A DNA stretch of 64,000 nucleotides from HGM04593 sp964470845 (GCA_964470845.1 CAYYEL010000004.1:1-64000), one strand, 5' to 3'; shown: positions 24,687-34,936, counted from the stretch's first letter. Notes: a model not told the origin generated them from the sequence alone. A program made the numbers and translations.

Positions 24687-27068
24687 TTATTGGAAAAGGT
24701 CGTCGAAGCCACCCGATGCGGTTGACGGGGCAGCCACAGAGGTATTGTCTTTTTTGAGCATTATCGTATCGCCCTCCTCGGTCATTGTAAAAATCTGTCC
24801 CAAGCAAGGGTCCCAACCTTTGGGAATATCGAATCGTTCCTCTTGCGAGTAAGGCAATGTCTTATCGGCATATACCTTATTCATATATATACCCCATATA
24901 GGCAGTGCCATTGATGCACCTTGTCCGTCGCTCATACGGTCGAAGTGAATATCGCGTTCCTCGCCTCCTACCCAACATCCGGTTACCAATGAGGGAGTAA
25001 ATCCCATAAACCAACCATCTGAGTTATTCTGTGTGGTTCCGGTTTTTCCACCAATATCGGCAGTGAATTTATATATTCTGCGCAGACGTCCGCCTGTTCC
25101 TTCGTTGATTACGGCACGTAACATCTCAATCATTCTATACGAGCTCTCTTCGCTTATCACCTCATTTTTTTGTGCAGTAAATGTTGCGACAGTGTTTCCT
25201 ACATTATCCTCGATACGTGTAACAAACAGAGGCGCAGTGCGTATTCCTTTACCCACAAATGCAGTGTAGGCACTAACCATCTCGCCCACCGAAGCGTCGC
25301 ACACACCCAGACAGAGCGAGGGTGTCGGCTCAATTTCCTTATTACGCAATCCGTATTGATGCAATAGTTTCTTGAATGAATAGGGATTGAGTTTACTCAT
25401 AATATAAGCCGAAATCCAGTTGTTCGAGTTGGCAAGACCCCAACGCAGTGTTACCACCTCGCCGTATCGTGCCTTGGAGGTATTCTTGGGACTCCATATT
25501 TTTCCATCCTCGGTGAGCAGTGTCTGTTCTACGTTGCGTGTCTCATCACAAGGCGTAAAGCCATTCTCCATTGCCAACGAGTAAAGATAGGGCTTTATGG
25601 TCGAGCCAACCTGACGGCGGCCCATAAATGCCATATCATATTTGAAATTATAGTAGTTTGTTCCACCAACGTAGGCCTTAACCTCGCCCGTATGAGGGTC
25701 CATTGACACTACTCCCGTTCTGAGGAAATATTTGTAATATTTTAGTGAATCCATTGGGGTCATCACAGTGTCTATGCTGCCATTGTAGCTAAAGACCTGC
25801 ATATTTTCTTTAGTATTAAACGCCTCAATAATTTCGTCGTCGGTGGCACCATTTTTTTTCATTATACGGTAGCGGTCGCTCTGACGCATTGCACGCTCCA
25901 TAATTTTGTTAACTTCTTCGACTGTAAGTTCATCGGTAAAGGGCGCTGTTTTTTGTCCCTTCTTGGCCTTGAAGAAACGTGGTTGCAGATAATCGGCAAC
26001 GTGTTCTTTTACAGCCTCTTCGAGATACTGTTGCATACGCGAGTCAATGGTGGTGTATATTTTCAGTCCATCGGTATAAAGATTGTAGTTTGTGCCATCG
26101 GACTTTTTATTCTTGTTACACCAACCAAAGAGAGGGTTATTCTCCCAGTCGAGCGAATCTTCGTAGAATTTTTGCATCTCCCAACCGCGATAATTCTTTT
26201 TATCGGGTTTTTTGGCTGTCATCATAAGGCGCAGATACTCGCGGAAATAGGGCGCCGGGCCTGCTTTATGGTCGGCCGAGTGAAAATTGAGCTGAAGTTC
26301 AATCTGTTTCAGACTGTCAGCCTCGGCCTCGGTAATATATCCGGCCTTGGCCATCTGTCCAAAAACCACGTTACGACGCTGTTTTGTTTTTTCGGGACGG
26401 CGACGGGGATTGTAAAGTGATGAATTCTTACACATACCCACCAGCATTGCAGCCTCTTGTACATTGAGGTCTTTAGGTGATTTCCCAAAGTATATCTGTG
26501 CTGCACTGCGTATTCCCACTGCGTTGTATCCAAAGTCATATTTATTCAGATACATTGTTATAATCTCCTCCTTTGTGTAACGGCGCTCCAATTGTACGGC
26601 AATCACCCACTCGATAGGTTTTTGCATCATACGTTCCATTTCGTCCTCGGCCGTAACCTGTGTGTAGAGCAATTTTGCAAGCTGTTGAGTGATTGTACTG
26701 CCACCGCCGGCACTCTCTTGACGCAATATTCCACGCTTGATAATTGCACGCAGCAATGCTCGTGCATCAATTCCCGAGTGCTCGGTAAAGCGTACATCCT
26801 CGGTTGCAATGAGCGCCTTTATAAGATTAGGAGAAATTTCATTATACTCGACAAGAGTGCGATTCTCTTTGCTATACGACCAAGTACCCATTACCTTTCC
26901 ATCGGCCGAAAGCACCTGTGCAGCATATTTATACGAAGGATTTTCAAGCTCGGACATATCGGGCATATAACCTATCCACCCTTGTGCAATAGCAAAGAAA
27001 GTAAGAATCACTGCCATAATTCCGCCCAAGAGCAGCACCCATAGTGCTATCAATATCTTTTTTATCAT
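24687..27068 (-). CDS. mrcA: Bifunctional penicillin-binding protein 1A
   Basis: A 793-aa class A PBP for peptidoglycan polymerisation and cross-linking. An N-terminal membrane anchor (about 3-28) is followed by a GT51 domain with catalytic E90 in ATEDVRFTEHSGID and the STITQQLAK block. The transpeptidase domain has SxxK in GSTIKPY (about 488), SNN near 545 and KTGTT near 675. The tail ends in an alanine/serine/aspartate-rich segment. The 500-bp region upstream holds three tandem copies of the structured repeat, with a -7 box just before them on the gene side. Confidence 0.96.
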   Translation of the reverse strand: MIKKILIALWVLLLGGIMAVILTFFAIAQGWIGYMPDMSELENPSYKYAAQVLSADGKVMGTWSYSKENRTLVEYNEISPNLIKALIATEDVRFTEHSGIDARALLRAIIKRGILRQESAGGGSTITQQLAKLLYTQVTAEDEMERMMQKPIEWVIAVQLERRYTKEEIITMYLNKYDFGYNAVGIRSAAQIYFGKSPKDLNVQEAAMLVGMCKNSSLYNPRRRPEKTKQRRNVVFGQMAKAGYITEAEADSLKQIELQLNFHSADHKAGPAPYFREYLRLMMTAKKPDKKNYRGWEMQKFYEDSLDWENNPLFGWCNKNKKSDGTNYNLYTDGLKIYTTIDSRMQQYLEEAVKEHVADYLQPRFFKAKKGQKTAPFTDELTVEEVNKIMERAMRQSDRYRIMKKNGATDDEIIEAFNTKENMQVFSYNGSIDTVMTPMDSLKYYKYFLRTGVVSMDPHTGEVKAYVGGTNYYNFKYDMAFMGRRQVGSTIKPYLYSLAMENGFTPCDETRNVEQTLLTEDGKIWSPKNTSKARYGEVVTLRWGLANSNNWISAYIMSKLNPYSFKKLLHQYGLRNKEIEPTPSLCLGVCDASVGEMVSAYTAFVGKGIRTAPLFVTRIEDNVGNTVATFTAQKNEVISEESSYRMIEMLRAVINEGTGGRLRRIYKFTADIGGKTGTTQNNSDGWFMGFTPSLVTGCWVGGEERDIHFDRMSDGQGASMALPIWGIYMNKVYADKTLPYSQEERFDIPKGWDPCLGQIFTMTEEGDTIMLKKDNTSVAAPSTASGGFDDLFQ

Positions 27069-27150
27069 AATTATTGTCGCGAATTATCTATATTAAAACA
27101 CATAAAAGCAAATAACGCCGAATAGCGCAAATTACCACATAATATCATAG

Positions 27151-27415
27151 CGCAAAGATAATAACAAACGAGCGGAAAATATGAAGTTTACTTCAATATT
27201 TTACACAGCGAGTGCAGAATATCTTCGATATTTTTATCAAAGATACGAACAAACGAGCAAAAAACACAAAGTTCACTTTAGTGTTTTTTAAAGCGAGTGC
27301 AGAATATCTTCGATATTTTTATCAAAGATAAGTACAAACGAGCGGAAAATATGAAGTTTACTTCAATATTTTACACAGCGAGTGCAGTATATCTTCGCTG
27401 TAAACAGCAAAGATA
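27151..27415 (-). repeat. Structured repeat family: three tandem 80-bp copies (period 85) upstream of pbp1A
   Basis: Units lie at 27166-27245, 27251-27330 and 27336-27415. All share GAGC at the left, GCGAGTGCAG in the middle and CAAAGATA at the right. Between these constants are two hairpins. Units 1 and 3 have hairpin 1 AATATGAAG/CTTCAATATT; unit 2 has AACACAAAG/CTTTAGTGTT, a fully compensated change. Unit 3 has a different hairpin 2 (GCTG/CAGC). The 27160-27420 segment contains no ORF. A further CAAAGATA (minus-strand TATCTTTG) at 27153-27160 lies between the array and the gene. Confidence 0.85.
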
Positions 27416-27630
27416 CAAAAAATCCAATTACTATAATACCCTATTAACTAAAAACTGCTAACTGCAAGAAAAACTTATAGACGAGGACGATGTTTTTTGC
27501 CGCAGCCACAAACAACTAAAAATAAAATTGACACATTGATGCAAATAAGCCAATTTATTCATTCGATATTTCGATATTTTATATACCTTTACGGGGAAAT
27601 ATTCTGTTACACAAATGTAAACCACTCAAT
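27416..27630 (+). promoter_or_regulatory. Upstream region of pyrB with a weak -7 box
   Basis: This is the remaining 215 bp between the repeat array and pyrB. TACCTTTA at 27584-27591 resembles the -7 box with a final mismatch. I see no ORF, no attenuator hairpin and no clear -33 element. Confidence 0.3.
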
Positions 27631-28545
27631 ATGGAAAAGAGAAGTTTAGTATCAATCAACGACTTGTCGCGCGAGAAGATTCTTCAGTTGCTTCAGATGG
27701 CCGAGAAATTTGAAGAAAATCCCAATCGCGATATTCTTTCGGGTAAGGTTATTGGTTCGTTGTTTTTTGAGCCCTCGACCCGCACCCGCCTCAGTTTCGA
27801 GACAGCAGCAATGCGTCTGGGTGCTCGTGTCATTGGATTCAGCGATGCGGCCACAAGCTCGGCAAGCAAAGGCGAGACATTAAAAGACACCATTATGATG
27901 GTATCGAATTATGCCGACCTTATAGTAATGCGCCACCGTCTCGAAGGTGCGGCACGATATGCAAGTGAGATTTCACCCGTACCCATAATAAATGCAGGCG
28001 ACGGTGCCAATCAGCACCCCTCGCAAACGATGCTCGACCTCTACTCCATTCTAAAGACACAGGGCAGGCTCGAAAATCTGCACATACACCTTGTGGGCGA
28101 CCTAAAATACGGCCGTACGGTTCACTCGCTTCTACACGCGATGCGACACTTTAAACCGACATTCCATTTTATTGCACCTCAGGAGCTTCAGATGCCCGAG
28201 GAGTATCGTCTGTTCTGTCGCGAGAACAACATCCCCTTTACCGAGACAACCGAATTTAACGAGGATGTCATTGCAAGCGCCGACATTATATATATGACAC
28301 GCGTTCAACGCGAGCGCTTCAGCGACCTTATGGAGTACGAGAAAGTAAAGAATTGCTACCGTCTGACAAATGCAATGCTTGCCGGAAGCAAAGAGAATCT
28401 GCGCATCCTGCACCCACTGCCACGAGTAACCGAAATTGCCTACGACGTAGATGACAACCCCAAAGCCTACTATTTCAGACAGGCACAAAACGGACTATAC
28501 GTGCGCGAAGCGCTCATTTGCGATGTATTAGGAATTAACATCTAA
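27631..28545 (+). CDS. pyrB: Aspartate carbamoyltransferase, catalytic chain
   Basis: A 304-aa enzyme joining carbamoyl phosphate to aspartate in pyrimidine synthesis. The carbamoyl-phosphate site FFEPSTRTRLSFE (about 47-59) is intact, as are the HPSQTMLDLY block and HPLPRVTEI near the C-terminus. The regulatory chain gene follows after 12 bp, so this is the class B (c6r6-type) allosteric enzyme. Confidence 0.97.
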   Translation: MEKRSLVSINDLSREKILQLLQMAEKFEENPNRDILSGKVIGSLFFEPSTRTRLSFETAAMRLGARVIGFSDAATSSASKGETLKDTIMMVSNYADLIVMRHRLEGAARYASEISPVPIINAGDGANQHPSQTMLDLYSILKTQGRLENLHIHLVGDLKYGRTVHSLLHAMRHFKPTFHFIAPQELQMPEEYRLFCRENNIPFTETTEFNEDVIASADIIYMTRVQRERFSDLMEYEKVKNCYRLTNAMLAGSKENLRILHPLPRVTEIAYDVDDNPKAYYFRQAQNGLYVREALICDVLGINI

Positions 28546-28557
28546 AAAGCAGCAACA

Positions 28558-29019
28558 ATGAAAGACAATATGACAGCAATGCAGGTAACAGCATTGTGCA
28601 ATGGAACAGTAATCGACCACATTCCGGCCGACAAGCTATTTGCCGTAGTAAGCCTTTTGAACATTCCGGCAATGGAGAGCAACGTAACAATTGGTTACAA
28701 TCTTAACAGCAAAAAGTTAGGCAAAAAAGGCCTTATAAAAGTTGCCGATAAATTCTTTACCGACGACGAGGTGAACCGAATTTCTTTAGTTGCCCCCAAC
28801 GTAGTACTGAACATTATCCACGACTATAAGGTTGTAGAGAAACGCGAGGTTCATATGCCCGACAAGCTACACAACATTGTCAAGTGCAGTAACCCCAACT
28901 GCATAACCAACAACGAACCTATGCCCACACTTTTCCATCTTGTCAACCGCAATGAGGGCACACTAAAATGCCACTACTGCGAAAAAGAGAAGAACGTAAA
29001 AGAGATTGAATTACTATAA
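28558..29019 (+). CDS. pyrI: Aspartate carbamoyltransferase, regulatory chain
   Basis: A 153-aa protein with an N-terminal allosteric nucleotide-binding domain (GTVIDHIPADKLFAV at about 16-30) and a C-terminal zinc domain holding C110, C115, C138 and C141, the four ligands needed to contact PyrB. It forms an operon with pyrB upstream and a flavin reductase gene 15 bp downstream. Confidence 0.96.
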   Translation: MKDNMTAMQVTALCNGTVIDHIPADKLFAVVSLLNIPAMESNVTIGYNLNSKKLGKKGLIKVADKFFTDDEVNRISLVAPNVVLNIIHDYKVVEKREVHMPDKLHNIVKCSNPNCITNNEPMPTLFHLVNRNEGTLKCHYCEKEKNVKEIELL

Positions 29020-29034
29020 AAGAATTCTATAAGA

Positions 29035-29610
29035 ATGAAACTGAACTGGAAGCCGGGAACAATGATATACCCCCTGCCCGCAGTACTTATAAGCTGTGGT
29101 AACAGCCCCGAAAATTACAATATGCTCACAGTATCGTGGGTGGGTACGGTGTGCACCAACCCTGCAATGTGCTATATATCGGTGCGTCCCGAACGCCACT
29201 CCTACCCCATCATACGCGAAACAGGCGAATTTGTCATAAACCTCACAACAGCCGAGATGGCGCGTGCCACCGACTGGTGCGGCGTCCGCTCGGGCAAGGA
29301 TTATGACAAAGCCAAGGAGACAGGGCTCACCTATGGCCCATCCACAGTAATTAAAGCTCCGATAATTGTAGAATCGCCATTGAGTATTGAGTGCCGCGTT
29401 AAGCAGATTATCCCTTTGGGCTCGCACGATATGTTTTTGGCCGAGGTTGTAAACGTACAAGCCGACGACCGTCTGCTCAACCCCGAAACAGGCGAATGGG
29501 ACCTATCGGCTGCCGACCCATTAGTTTATACCCACGGAAAATATTTCCATCTGGGCGAGTTTATTGGTAAATTCGGCTGGAGCGTCAAAAAAGAGACAAA
29601 AAAGAGATAA
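29035..29610 (+). CDS. Flavin reductase-like FMN-binding protein
   Basis: A 191-aa cytoplasmic split-barrel protein of the flavin reductase family. Visible blocks: YPLPAVLISCG, NMLTVSWVGTVCTNPAMCYISVRP and GEFVINL, the usual FMN-contacting strands. The substrate is unknown; relatives use FMN with NAD(P)H or act as flavoproteins without free-flavin reduction. It is third in the pyrB-pyrI operon, an arrangement common in Bacteroidales. Confidence 0.85.
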   Translation: MKLNWKPGTMIYPLPAVLISCGNSPENYNMLTVSWVGTVCTNPAMCYISVRPERHSYPIIRETGEFVINLTTAEMARATDWCGVRSGKDYDKAKETGLTYGPSTVIKAPIIVESPLSIECRVKQIIPLGSHDMFLAEVVNVQADDRLLNPETGEWDLSAADPLVYTHGKYFHLGEFIGKFGWSVKKETKKR

Positions 29611-29611
29611 T

Positions 29612-30319
29612 ATGTCCATTCGTCATATAGTAACCGGTATAATTATTTTTCTGCTTGCGTTGCAGTCGATACAAGCGCAGGAGCAGAGTAAAAAAGTACG
29701 TTTCAACGCAGGTCTGAAAGTAGGATTCCACGCAGCCACGTACAACAGCACCAATTTCAAAATTGACGGCTACGAATATGACGACCGTGTGATACAGAGC
29801 AACAAAATAGGTTACTCGGTGAGTCCTTTCGTGCGCATAAGCAAGAATCGCCTATATGTGCAGACCGAGGGCACGTTGAGCCTCTCGCGTCATAATTTCG
29901 AATTTAAAGAGATTCTGCCCGATAATGCACCCGCACTCGAAGATGCCACAAAGCCCCAATACAAACTGACTACCTACTGCATTCAAGTGCCACTGCTCGT
30001 AGGCTACGAATTTGTGAACAGCGGCCCTTATGGAATGAGCGTTTTTACAGGCCCAAAAGCAAAATTCATATTTACGGCGCACGACAAGCAAGAGTTTAAA
30101 CACTTTAAGCACACACACCTCGAAGAGCAGTTACAACCCATAGTATATTATTGGGAGGTTGGATTAGGAGTAAAAATCTCAAATTTCTGTTTCGATTTTA
30201 TTTACGACTTTGGATTAAATAAGAATTCCAATGGTATTATATCGAAAAAGAGTGGCGAAAAATTCTATTCACGACGCAGCGACAATCTTCTGAGTTTCTC
30301 GGTAGGTATATTTTTTTAA
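29612..30319 (+). CDS. PorT-family outer-membrane beta-barrel protein
   Basis: A 235-aa protein from the ATG of MSIRHIV. The longer open frame overlaps the flavin reductase gene, whereas this start is 1 bp after that stop. A signal peptide (about 1-23, ending IQAQ) is followed by alternating amphipathic strands (FNAGLKVGFHAAT, VGYEFVNSGPYGMSVFTGPKAKF, YYWEVGLGVKISNFCFDFIYDFGLNK) and a C-terminal strand LLSFSVGIFF ending in Phe, as expected for a barrel of about eight strands. The family includes PorT of type IX secretion, but this may be a paralogue; function is not assigned. Confidence 0.72.
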   Translation: MSIRHIVTGIIIFLLALQSIQAQEQSKKVRFNAGLKVGFHAATYNSTNFKIDGYEYDDRVIQSNKIGYSVSPFVRISKNRLYVQTEGTLSLSRHNFEFKEILPDNAPALEDATKPQYKLTTYCIQVPLLVGYEFVNSGPYGMSVFTGPKAKFIFTAHDKQEFKHFKHTHLEEQLQPIVYYWEVGLGVKISNFCFDFIYDFGLNKNSNGIISKKSGEKFYSRRSDNLLSFSVGIFF

Positions 30320-30365
30320 AAGATTCCAATCAAAGACACGCACAGAAGTGCGCGACTAACAAAAC

Positions 30366-30403
30366 AAAAATCGAGTGCACCCCGTGGGGTGCACTCGATT
30401 TTA
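30366..30403. terminator. Bidirectional terminator between the barrel gene and glyA
   Basis: A GC-rich 17-bp hairpin (TCGAGTGCACCCC / GGGGTGCACTCGA, loop GT) flanked by A-run and T-run. It sits between converging genes. Confidence 0.9.
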
Positions 30404-30423
30404 TCACATTAGATAATAGTCTC

Positions 30424-31704
30424 TTAGTAAGCATATAAAGGATACTCGGCCATTGTCTCATTTACTTGACGACGAACGGCAGCTATAACCTTTTCGTCCT
30501 CGGGAGCATTAAGCACTGTCTCAATCATCTCGGCAATAAAAGGCATAAGCGTCTCTTTTACACCGCGAGTTGTGATTGCAGGAGTTCCTAAACGAATGCC
30601 CGATGTCTGGAAAGCGCTGCGCGAGTCAAAAGGAACCATATTCTTGTTGGCAGTAATATCGGCTGCAACAAGAGCTCTCTCGGCCACCTTACCGGTGAGG
30701 TCGGGATATTTGCTACGCAGGTCAACAAGCATCGAGTGGTTATCTGTTCCGCCCGAAACAATACCGAATCCGCGATTCATAAGCTCGGCTGCAAGTGTAG
30801 CTGCATTCAGCTTAACCTGCGCTTGATACTCTTTAAACTCGGGTTGCAAAGCCTCGCCAAAGGCAACAGCCTTGGCTGCAATTACATGTTCGAGCGGGCC
30901 ACCCTGAATACCGGGGAACACTGCACTATCGAGCAGAGCCGACATCATCTTAACCTCGCCCTTGGGAGTAGTTTTTCCCCAAGGATTGGGAAAATCCTTA
31001 CCCATAAGAATAATACCGCCACGTGGGCCACGCAGTGTCTTATGAGTGGTAGATGTTACAATGTGAGCATATTTCAAGGGGTTATCGAGCAGTCCTGCGG
31101 CAATAAGACCGGCAGGGTGTGCCATATCAACCATAAGCAGTGCGCCTACACTGTCGGCAATTTCGCGCATACGCTTATAATCCCACTCGCGCGAGTAGGC
31201 CGAACCACCACCGATAATCAGTTTAGGCTGCTCGCGATGAGCAATTTCTTCCATTTGGTCGTAATCGACGCGACCGGTCTCGGGGTTCAGGTTATACTCT
31301 ACGGGAGTATAGATAAGACCCGATGTATTTACAGCCGAACCGTGCGAAAGGTGTCCGCCGTGTGCAAGGTTAAGACCCATAAATTTATCACCGGGGTTGA
31401 GCACAGCAAGAAATACTGCGGCATTGGCCTGTGCACCCGAATGAGGCTGAACATTTACCCACTCGGCACCATAAAGTTCTTTCAGACGTGTGCGTGCAAG
31501 TTCCTCGACCATGTCAACGACCTCACAACCACCATAATAGCGCTTGCCGGGATAACCCTCGGCATATTTGTTTGTGAGGAACGAGCCCATAGCCTGCATA
31601 ACCTCATTACTTACAAAATTCTCCGACGCAATAAGCTCAATGCCTTTGAGTTGTCGGCGTTGCTCCATCTCAATCAGTTGAAAAACGGAATTGTCTCTTT
31701 TCAT
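30424..31704 (-). CDS. glyA: Serine hydroxymethyltransferase
   Basis: A 426-aa PLP enzyme interconverting serine and glycine with tetrahydrofolate. The PLP-lysine block TSTTHKTLRGPRGG is intact, as are the N-terminal IELIASENFVS and the NKYAEGYPGKRYYGGCE substrate region. Length is normal. It has its own promoter (-7 TATCTTTG on the minus strand at 31764-31771). Confidence 0.97.
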   Translation of the reverse strand: MKRDNSVFQLIEMEQRRQLKGIELIASENFVSNEVMQAMGSFLTNKYAEGYPGKRYYGGCEVVDMVEELARTRLKELYGAEWVNVQPHSGAQANAAVFLAVLNPGDKFMGLNLAHGGHLSHGSAVNTSGLIYTPVEYNLNPETGRVDYDQMEEIAHREQPKLIIGGGSAYSREWDYKRMREIADSVGALLMVDMAHPAGLIAAGLLDNPLKYAHIVTSTTHKTLRGPRGGIILMGKDFPNPWGKTTPKGEVKMMSALLDSAVFPGIQGGPLEHVIAAKAVAFGEALQPEFKEYQAQVKLNAATLAAELMNRGFGIVSGGTDNHSMLVDLRSKYPDLTGKVAERALVAADITANKNMVPFDSRSAFQTSGIRLGTPAITTRGVKETLMPFIAEMIETVLNAPEDEKVIAAVRRQVNETMAEYPLYAY

Positions 31705-31763
31705 AGTATTATTTTATAATTTACTCTTTTACTCAAAAAAACGGTCTTTTTGCTAACGAATTG

Positions 31764-31797
31764 CAAAGATAGTGCTTTTTACTCTAATAATTATAAA
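31764..31797 (-). promoter_or_regulatory. Promoter of glyA
   Basis: Minus-strand TATCTTTG (31764-31771) with TTTA 22 nt upstream (31794-31797). The leader to the glyA ATG is about 55 nt. Confidence 0.5.
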
Positions 31798-31807
31798 GTA
31801 AAGGCAT

Positions 31808-31841
31808 AAAAGGAGAACAAATTTTAATTTGCCCTCCTTTT
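31808..31841 (-). terminator. Terminator of the TonB-receptor gene
   Basis: An interrupted stem AAAAGGAG..CAAATT / AATTTG..CTCCTTTT with a 2-nt loop, between the receptor gene and the glyA promoter. The rest of the 31705-32029 gap holds no ORF. Confidence 0.6.
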
Positions 31842-32029
31842 ACCGCCTTTTTAACTACTTATTTATTATTTACTTAAAGTCCAAAAAACATAGTATCTAT
31901 GCAACGACAAGAGTTATATTTTTCATTTCAAAAGAAACGTTATTCTACTTTTTAAACGGGGGAATGAGTAAAATGTAACAATATCTACCGATAAATAGCC
32001 GGATATTTTTTAGGCCACACACATACTAA

Positions 32030-34870
32030 TTATTCTGCCCCCACATTGAAACGGTAGATAGCCGACAGCATCAGATAGCTGTGAAACGTAGCTGTACGGC
32101 TGAAATTCCTTGAATTGGCCGAAAGATAACTCCACTCCGATGTTCTCTGGTGCAGAATATCTACCGCTTCGAGTTGCAGCGTCAACGCCTTACTCTTAAG
32201 CAACGACTGCGACACTGTTGCATTCCACAGCCATTGACTGTGGTTCAGAATCTCGGAGTCGTAGCCCTTACGGTCGAAAAGGCCGAAGCTGGTGTTGATT
32301 TTCAAGCCAAAGGGCAGCTCGACCTGCGGCTGAAAAGTAAACTCAAAGATACGTCCTGCCTGATTGCGTCCCTTTTCGTGCTCGTATCGGGTAATCTCGC
32401 TACTGAACGACGAGTTCAGACTGATACTCCAAATATCCTTTCTCCAACGCAACGACATTCGTGCCGACGGGGCATAAAAATTGACCACCGACAGGCCGAG
32501 AGCATCGCCCATTGAACCAACAAAATTCTTATTGTGCCAATGATTAAGGTGGGTCGTCAGCCTCAATGTCCAATGACGGGCCGTGTCTAAAGGTTGCTCG
32601 GTCGATAGTAACACAAAAGCTCGATAATTTCCGTTAATGCTTTTTGTCGTCAATGTCCGCTTGCCCGTAACCTCATCTATTTGAGATATTGAGGTGGGAG
32701 TGTTACTGTTCCAACTGAAATATCCAATCATATTATAATTATCACCACGCTTTTTATTGAAATAGTTACCCTGCAAATTTATTGAGTTGTACCACTCGGT
32801 CTTAAGATGAGGGTTGTTTATCGACACCACCATTTCATTTGACGTATCGGTAAGAGGCAACAGGCTCACAAGTGCTTGACGGCTCGTCGAGCCGTGGTAA
32901 TTAACATATAGCTCGGCATTTTCGATGGGACGCCACGTAAGGTTGCTTCCCACTGTCCAATCGATATATTTGCGCGAGGGTGCATAATTGTTATTATCGC
33001 GGCTATAATAAAGATGCTCGTTTTTATGTGCGGCAGCAACGCTTAATTGCGCCTCGAATTTTTCCCATCTACCCGACAATGCAGTATTTAATGTATGCTC
33101 ATTAGCATACTCTACCGAGTTATATGAGTTTGCAATATCAATTACTGCACGCAACGAGTCGGCTGTCGATGGGTGCATACCCACAGGCAGATACGGCGTG
33201 TTATAATGCGTGTAGTGGTGGAGATTGTATATATTATTTGCCCCATTATCTTTATTGTGGGCATAGGAATAAGTCAGATGGTGCTGTATCTTGTCGGTAA
33301 GGCGGAACGAGAATCCTAACGAAGCCCCGTATGAGCTATTATCGTTTGGCGAGAGATTATATCGACGCAACAGATAATCGGCTTTGGGAGCATCGGGGCT
33401 GAAATAACGATAATAGGTTAGATTATCACTATTGTTCCTGCCCGAGTATATACGATAATTTGCATTGATGAACATTGAATTTCCCGAATTGCCGAAGCGA
33501 TGAGTATAGGATGCCCGCACCGAGGCATTTATACTGCGTGAATTGCTCCCACTGATATTTTCCGAAGAGTTTACTCCTTGTGAGCGCAGCGTGCTGTCAA
33601 TATCGCCACTAATCAACCCCAAATGTGCATTCTCCATTATCTGTTCACTGTTATATACCGAGCCTTTGGAGTTGTAACTATTACGGTGGTCATTATAAAA
33701 ATAGTCCAATCCAAAATTCATTCGGTTCAGTGTGTCGATGTTCCACACAAGCGACGCGTTTACATCAACACCTCTTTCGCGTCCGTTGTTTATGCTTGTA
33801 TTGTAGCCAAAATGCGAGCCCTGCGACAAAAATGTCTCATTGTTCGATATTGTGCTGTGGTTACTGTTGTTGTGCGTAGCCGTAACATTCAGATTGCTTT
33901 TTATATATCCGGCTTCGTTATTCTTGCGACCATTGTCCCACGAAAGAACCGTTCCCGCCTTACGATAGGTATAAAAACCGTTTCCAACACCCCAATGATA
34001 CCAATTGCCATTTTCATCGACCTGTTCATTTTGACTGATGTTATTAACCTGCGCAAACACCGCAGCACGATACTTATCGCTGAAATTCAGCGCAAAGACC
34101 TTGCCCATATAACGCTCTTTTGTTCCGTAACCCAAATTGGCATTTACGTTCCACGAGCTCATATACTCCTTTTTTATTTTAAGGTCGATAACCGTTGCCT
34201 TGTCGGTGTCGTGTGTGCCCGAAAAATCACGATCATCGTCGCTTTTCTTATATATCTGTACATTTTCCACAGCCTCGGTTGTCATATTCGAGATTGCCGT
34301 ATTTACATCGCCGAAGAATGGCTTGCCATTAACCAATATATTATCGACCTTCTTTCCTTGAAAGGTAAGATTGCCGTCGCTATCCATTGACAATCCGGGC
34401 AGTTGTTTTATGAGCGCTGCCACCGAAGCCCCTTCGGGTACCCGGTAGGCTGCACTGTTATAGACGAATGTATCGGCTTTAATCGTAAGTTCGTTGGCAA
34501 GGCCGGTAACAAGAGCCTCGCCAAGCATTTTGCTATCAGGTGCAAGGTGTATCTTGCCCATACGCTGCTTGGGGCTTTTCTTTGTCAACTCAAAATATTT
34601 AGTAAGCGTCTCGTATCCAATATACGAGACTACAAGTTTGTATTTTCCCGCAGCCTTCAGAGCCACCGAAAAGTTGCCATCCTCGTTGGTGGCAGCCATC
34701 GTTACTTGCGTCGTGTCGTTCACTAATACTCGCAAGCGTGCAAAAGGCAACGCCTCTTTATTATTCTCGGCATCTACCACCCTACCCGTAATTTCATAAT
34801 TCTGAGCCGAGAGTGTGGTACTCGCAAATATCAATAATATAATAAGAAATCTTTTCATCACTCCATTCAT
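32030..34870 (-). CDS. TonB-dependent-type outer-membrane receptor
   Basis: A 946-aa outer-membrane protein. A signal peptide (about 1-22; a second Met at 5 is a possible start) is followed by a carboxypeptidase-regulatory-like beta-sandwich (ITGRVVDAENNKEALPFARL onward to about 110) and a plug domain (VPEGASVAALIKQLPGLS, GKKVDNILVNGKPFFGD; about 145-230). A long strand-rich barrel ends with IYRFNVGAE. No SusD partner follows, so this is not a typical starch-utilisation pair. Genes for an anti-sigma-like protein and an ECF sigma lie immediately upstream on the same strand, suggesting sigma-controlled expression. The substrate is unknown. Confidence 0.85.
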   Translation of the reverse strand: MNGVMKRFLIILLIFASTTLSAQNYEITGRVVDAENNKEALPFARLRVLVNDTTQVTMAATNEDGNFSVALKAAGKYKLVVSYIGYETLTKYFELTKKSPKQRMGKIHLAPDSKMLGEALVTGLANELTIKADTFVYNSAAYRVPEGASVAALIKQLPGLSMDSDGNLTFQGKKVDNILVNGKPFFGDVNTAISNMTTEAVENVQIYKKSDDDRDFSGTHDTDKATVIDLKIKKEYMSSWNVNANLGYGTKERYMGKVFALNFSDKYRAAVFAQVNNISQNEQVDENGNWYHWGVGNGFYTYRKAGTVLSWDNGRKNNEAGYIKSNLNVTATHNNSNHSTISNNETFLSQGSHFGYNTSINNGRERGVDVNASLVWNIDTLNRMNFGLDYFYNDHRNSYNSKGSVYNSEQIMENAHLGLISGDIDSTLRSQGVNSSENISGSNSRSINASVRASYTHRFGNSGNSMFINANYRIYSGRNNSDNLTYYRYFSPDAPKADYLLRRYNLSPNDNSSYGASLGFSFRLTDKIQHHLTYSYAHNKDNGANNIYNLHHYTHYNTPYLPVGMHPSTADSLRAVIDIANSYNSVEYANEHTLNTALSGRWEKFEAQLSVAAAHKNEHLYYSRDNNNYAPSRKYIDWTVGSNLTWRPIENAELYVNYHGSTSRQALVSLLPLTDTSNEMVVSINNPHLKTEWYNSINLQGNYFNKKRGDNYNMIGYFSWNSNTPTSISQIDEVTGKRTLTTKSINGNYRAFVLLSTEQPLDTARHWTLRLTTHLNHWHNKNFVGSMGDALGLSVVNFYAPSARMSLRWRKDIWSISLNSSFSSEITRYEHEKGRNQAGRIFEFTFQPQVELPFGLKINTSFGLFDRKGYDSEILNHSQWLWNATVSQSLLKSKALTLQLEAVDILHQRTSEWSYLSANSRNFSRTATFHSYLMLSAIYRFNVGAE

Positions 34871-34936
34871 TCTTTAATACATTGGACTGTAACAATCCTT
34901 AAACATACTGACTATTTTCAGATATTACAAATATTT

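Noticed and set aside
27151..27415. Three regularly spaced repeats resembling a short CRISPR array
   Set aside because: The 80-bp units are almost contiguous (5-bp spacers), contain internal hairpins and vary inside the repeat; no cas gene is present.
30736..31719. Long plus-strand ORF opposite glyA
   Set aside because: It is the antisense of a certain gene; its translation has no domain and abundant Cys/His from reverse codons.
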